Of a stretch of DNA of 64,000 nt, positions 63,370 through 64,000 are shown piece by piece. A model generated the notes under the pieces. That model was not told the origin of the DNA and made no database searches. It saw only the letters and a list, made by a program, of their open reading frames with translations. Numbering within the stretch: the stretch's first letter is position 1; the number at the start of each line of letters is the position of its first letter. The position numbers and the translations under genes were made by a program. Source of the stretch: Saccharomonospora sp. CUA-673 (GTDB lineage Bacteria; Actinomycetota; Actinomycetes; Mycobacteriales; Pseudonocardiaceae); the NCBI RefSeq assembly GCF_001942305.1, contig NZ_MKKE01000033.1, forward strand, positions 124,001-188,000, read 5' to 3'.

Positions 63370-64000
63370 CTATCGCCTCGCACCGGGTGCACCGGAAGAG
63401 CCGATCGCGGGTGCTTCGGCGGCCAGGGTCGCGACGCCCACGATGGCGGCCTCGTCGCCGAGCTGGGCGGTGCGGATCCGGGCCAGCGGCCGGCGTTTGC
63501 CACCGGTGACCGACCGCATGTACACCTCGCGCGCGTCGTCCAGGAACAGCGGCGCCGATTCGGACACCCCGCCCCCGATGACGATGATCTCGGGGTCGTA
63601 GACGTCGGCGACCAGCGCTAGCCCCTCGCCGAGCCAGCGGGCCAGATCGGCCATCGCCATCCGTGCCAGCGGATCGCCGTCACGGGCGCCGCGGCGACGC
63701 GGCGGCCGGTGACGGCGTCCGGGTTGGACGCCGCCTCGCGGGCGAGCACGGTGGACCGCCCCGGCCGGGTGGCCAGCAGTTCGACGGCGGTGGCGGCGAG
63801 GGCGGTGCCGCTGCAGTACCGCTCCCAGCAGCCGGCCTTGCCGCAGGGGCAGGTGCGCCCGCCGGGCACGAGGCACAGGTGGCCGAGTTCGGGGGCGACG
63901 CCGTGGGCGCCGCGGAACAGTTCGCCGTTCAGCAGCAGCCCGGCGCCGATGCCGGTGCCGAGAGCGACGAACGCGCCGACGCGGCAGCCGCGGGCGGCAC
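63370..64000 (-). CDS. ROK-family glucokinase, truncated by the window end, one frameshift
   Basis: C-terminal 210 residues of a ROK sugar kinase, probably glucokinase. GTGIGAGLLLNGELFRGAHG is followed by GHLCLVPGGRTCPCGKAGCW, which contains the zinc-binding motif CPCGKAGCWERYCSG. The end is VADVYDPEIIVIGGGVSESA. No HTH is visible in the part present. The frame shifts near 63690, loss of one base. The N terminus lies beyond 64000. Together with pfkA it marks a central-carbon neighbourhood. Confidence 0.88.
   Translation of the reverse strand, partial: CRPRLPRRRVRRSRHRHRRRAAAERRTVPRRPRRRPRTRPPVPRARRAHLPLRQGRLLGAVLQRHRPRRHRRRTAGHPAGAVHRARPRGGVQPGRRHRPPRRRGARDGDPLARMAMADLARWLGEGLALVADVYDPEIIVIGGGVSESAPLFLDDAREVYMRSVTGGKRRPLARIRTAQLGDEAAIVGVATLAAEAPAIGSSGAPGARR

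Overview
This window is high-GC (about 70 %) actinobacterial chromosome, most likely from the family Pseudonocardiaceae (Saccharomonospora / Prauserella / Amycolatopsis type). The evidence is gene content and order: a conservon (cvn) operon, ergothioneine genes egtA-egtD, and three blocks that match Mycobacterium tuberculosis order (pgsA2-gcvH-garA-ftsR-DUF151-Rv1830; acn-ripA-moxR-DUF58-VWA; aroG-RNase AS-plsC). GTG starts and ATGA/GTGA overlaps are common. It reads as ordinary chromosome with some accessory islands. I see no IS element, prophage, CRISPR array, rRNA or tRNA.

Layout. 0.2-4.1 kb: ROK regulator, DinB-like protein, phosphoribosyltransferase, then BluB coupled to a HATPase protein. 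4.4-8.7 kb: a five-gene conservon (soluble kinase, roadblock, DUF742, GTPase, StyA-like flavoprotein monooxygenase) closed by a strong terminator. 8.8-16.7 kb: DUF3048 protein, DprE2-like reductase, HxlR/quinone-oxidoreductase pair, TetR/azoreductase/SMR module with a double operator, metallo-beta-lactamase-fold protein, a 21-bp repeat array, PPOX protein and IclR regulator. 16.7-21.4 kb: acetaldehyde dehydrogenase plus 4-hydroxy-2-oxovalerate aldolase, TetR, DUF2236 and LLM oxidoreductases. 21.5-24.2 kb: a Zur-type zinc-starvation locus in two divergent arms (L31B and a CobW-like protein; L28, L33, two 25-codon micro-ORFs, S14, S18). 24.3-28.2 kb: siroheme synthase, dienoyl-CoA isomerase-like protein, acyl-CoA synthetase. 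28.3-33.6 kb: the pgsA2/gcvH/garA/ftsR block, interrupted by a TetR gene. 33.6-38.3 kb: repeat-bearing membrane protein, DNA glycosylase-family protein and two CNNM/CBS transporters. 38.5-47.5 kb: acnR, egtABCD, a Ddn-like protein and aconitase, with AcnR-type operators before both acnR and acn. 47.7-55.9 kb: nitroreductase, membrane proteins, RipA-like endopeptidase, MobA-like protein, MoxR/DUF58/VWA operon. 55.9-57.6 kb: DUF222-HNH gene, a 138-bp inverted repeat and a second 21-bp array. 57.6-64 kb: pfkA with PPi-type signature residues, DAHP synthase behind an aromatic leader peptide, RNase AS, PlsC, Nudix hydrolase and a ROK kinase cut by the window end.

Assembly quality. At least twenty conserved genes are broken by single-base frameshifts. 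Every one I could orient is a loss of one base, never a gain. Many hit normally essential single-copy genes. I therefore treat them as sequencing deletions and annotate the genes as whole CDSs, giving the approximate break point.

The most unusual signals are the arrays with exact 21-bp period lying just 3' of genes, two of which share a core and the same internal polarity; the duplicated micro-ORF in the zinc-responsive ribosomal operon; the aromatic leader peptide before DAHP synthase; and the paired AcnR operators.
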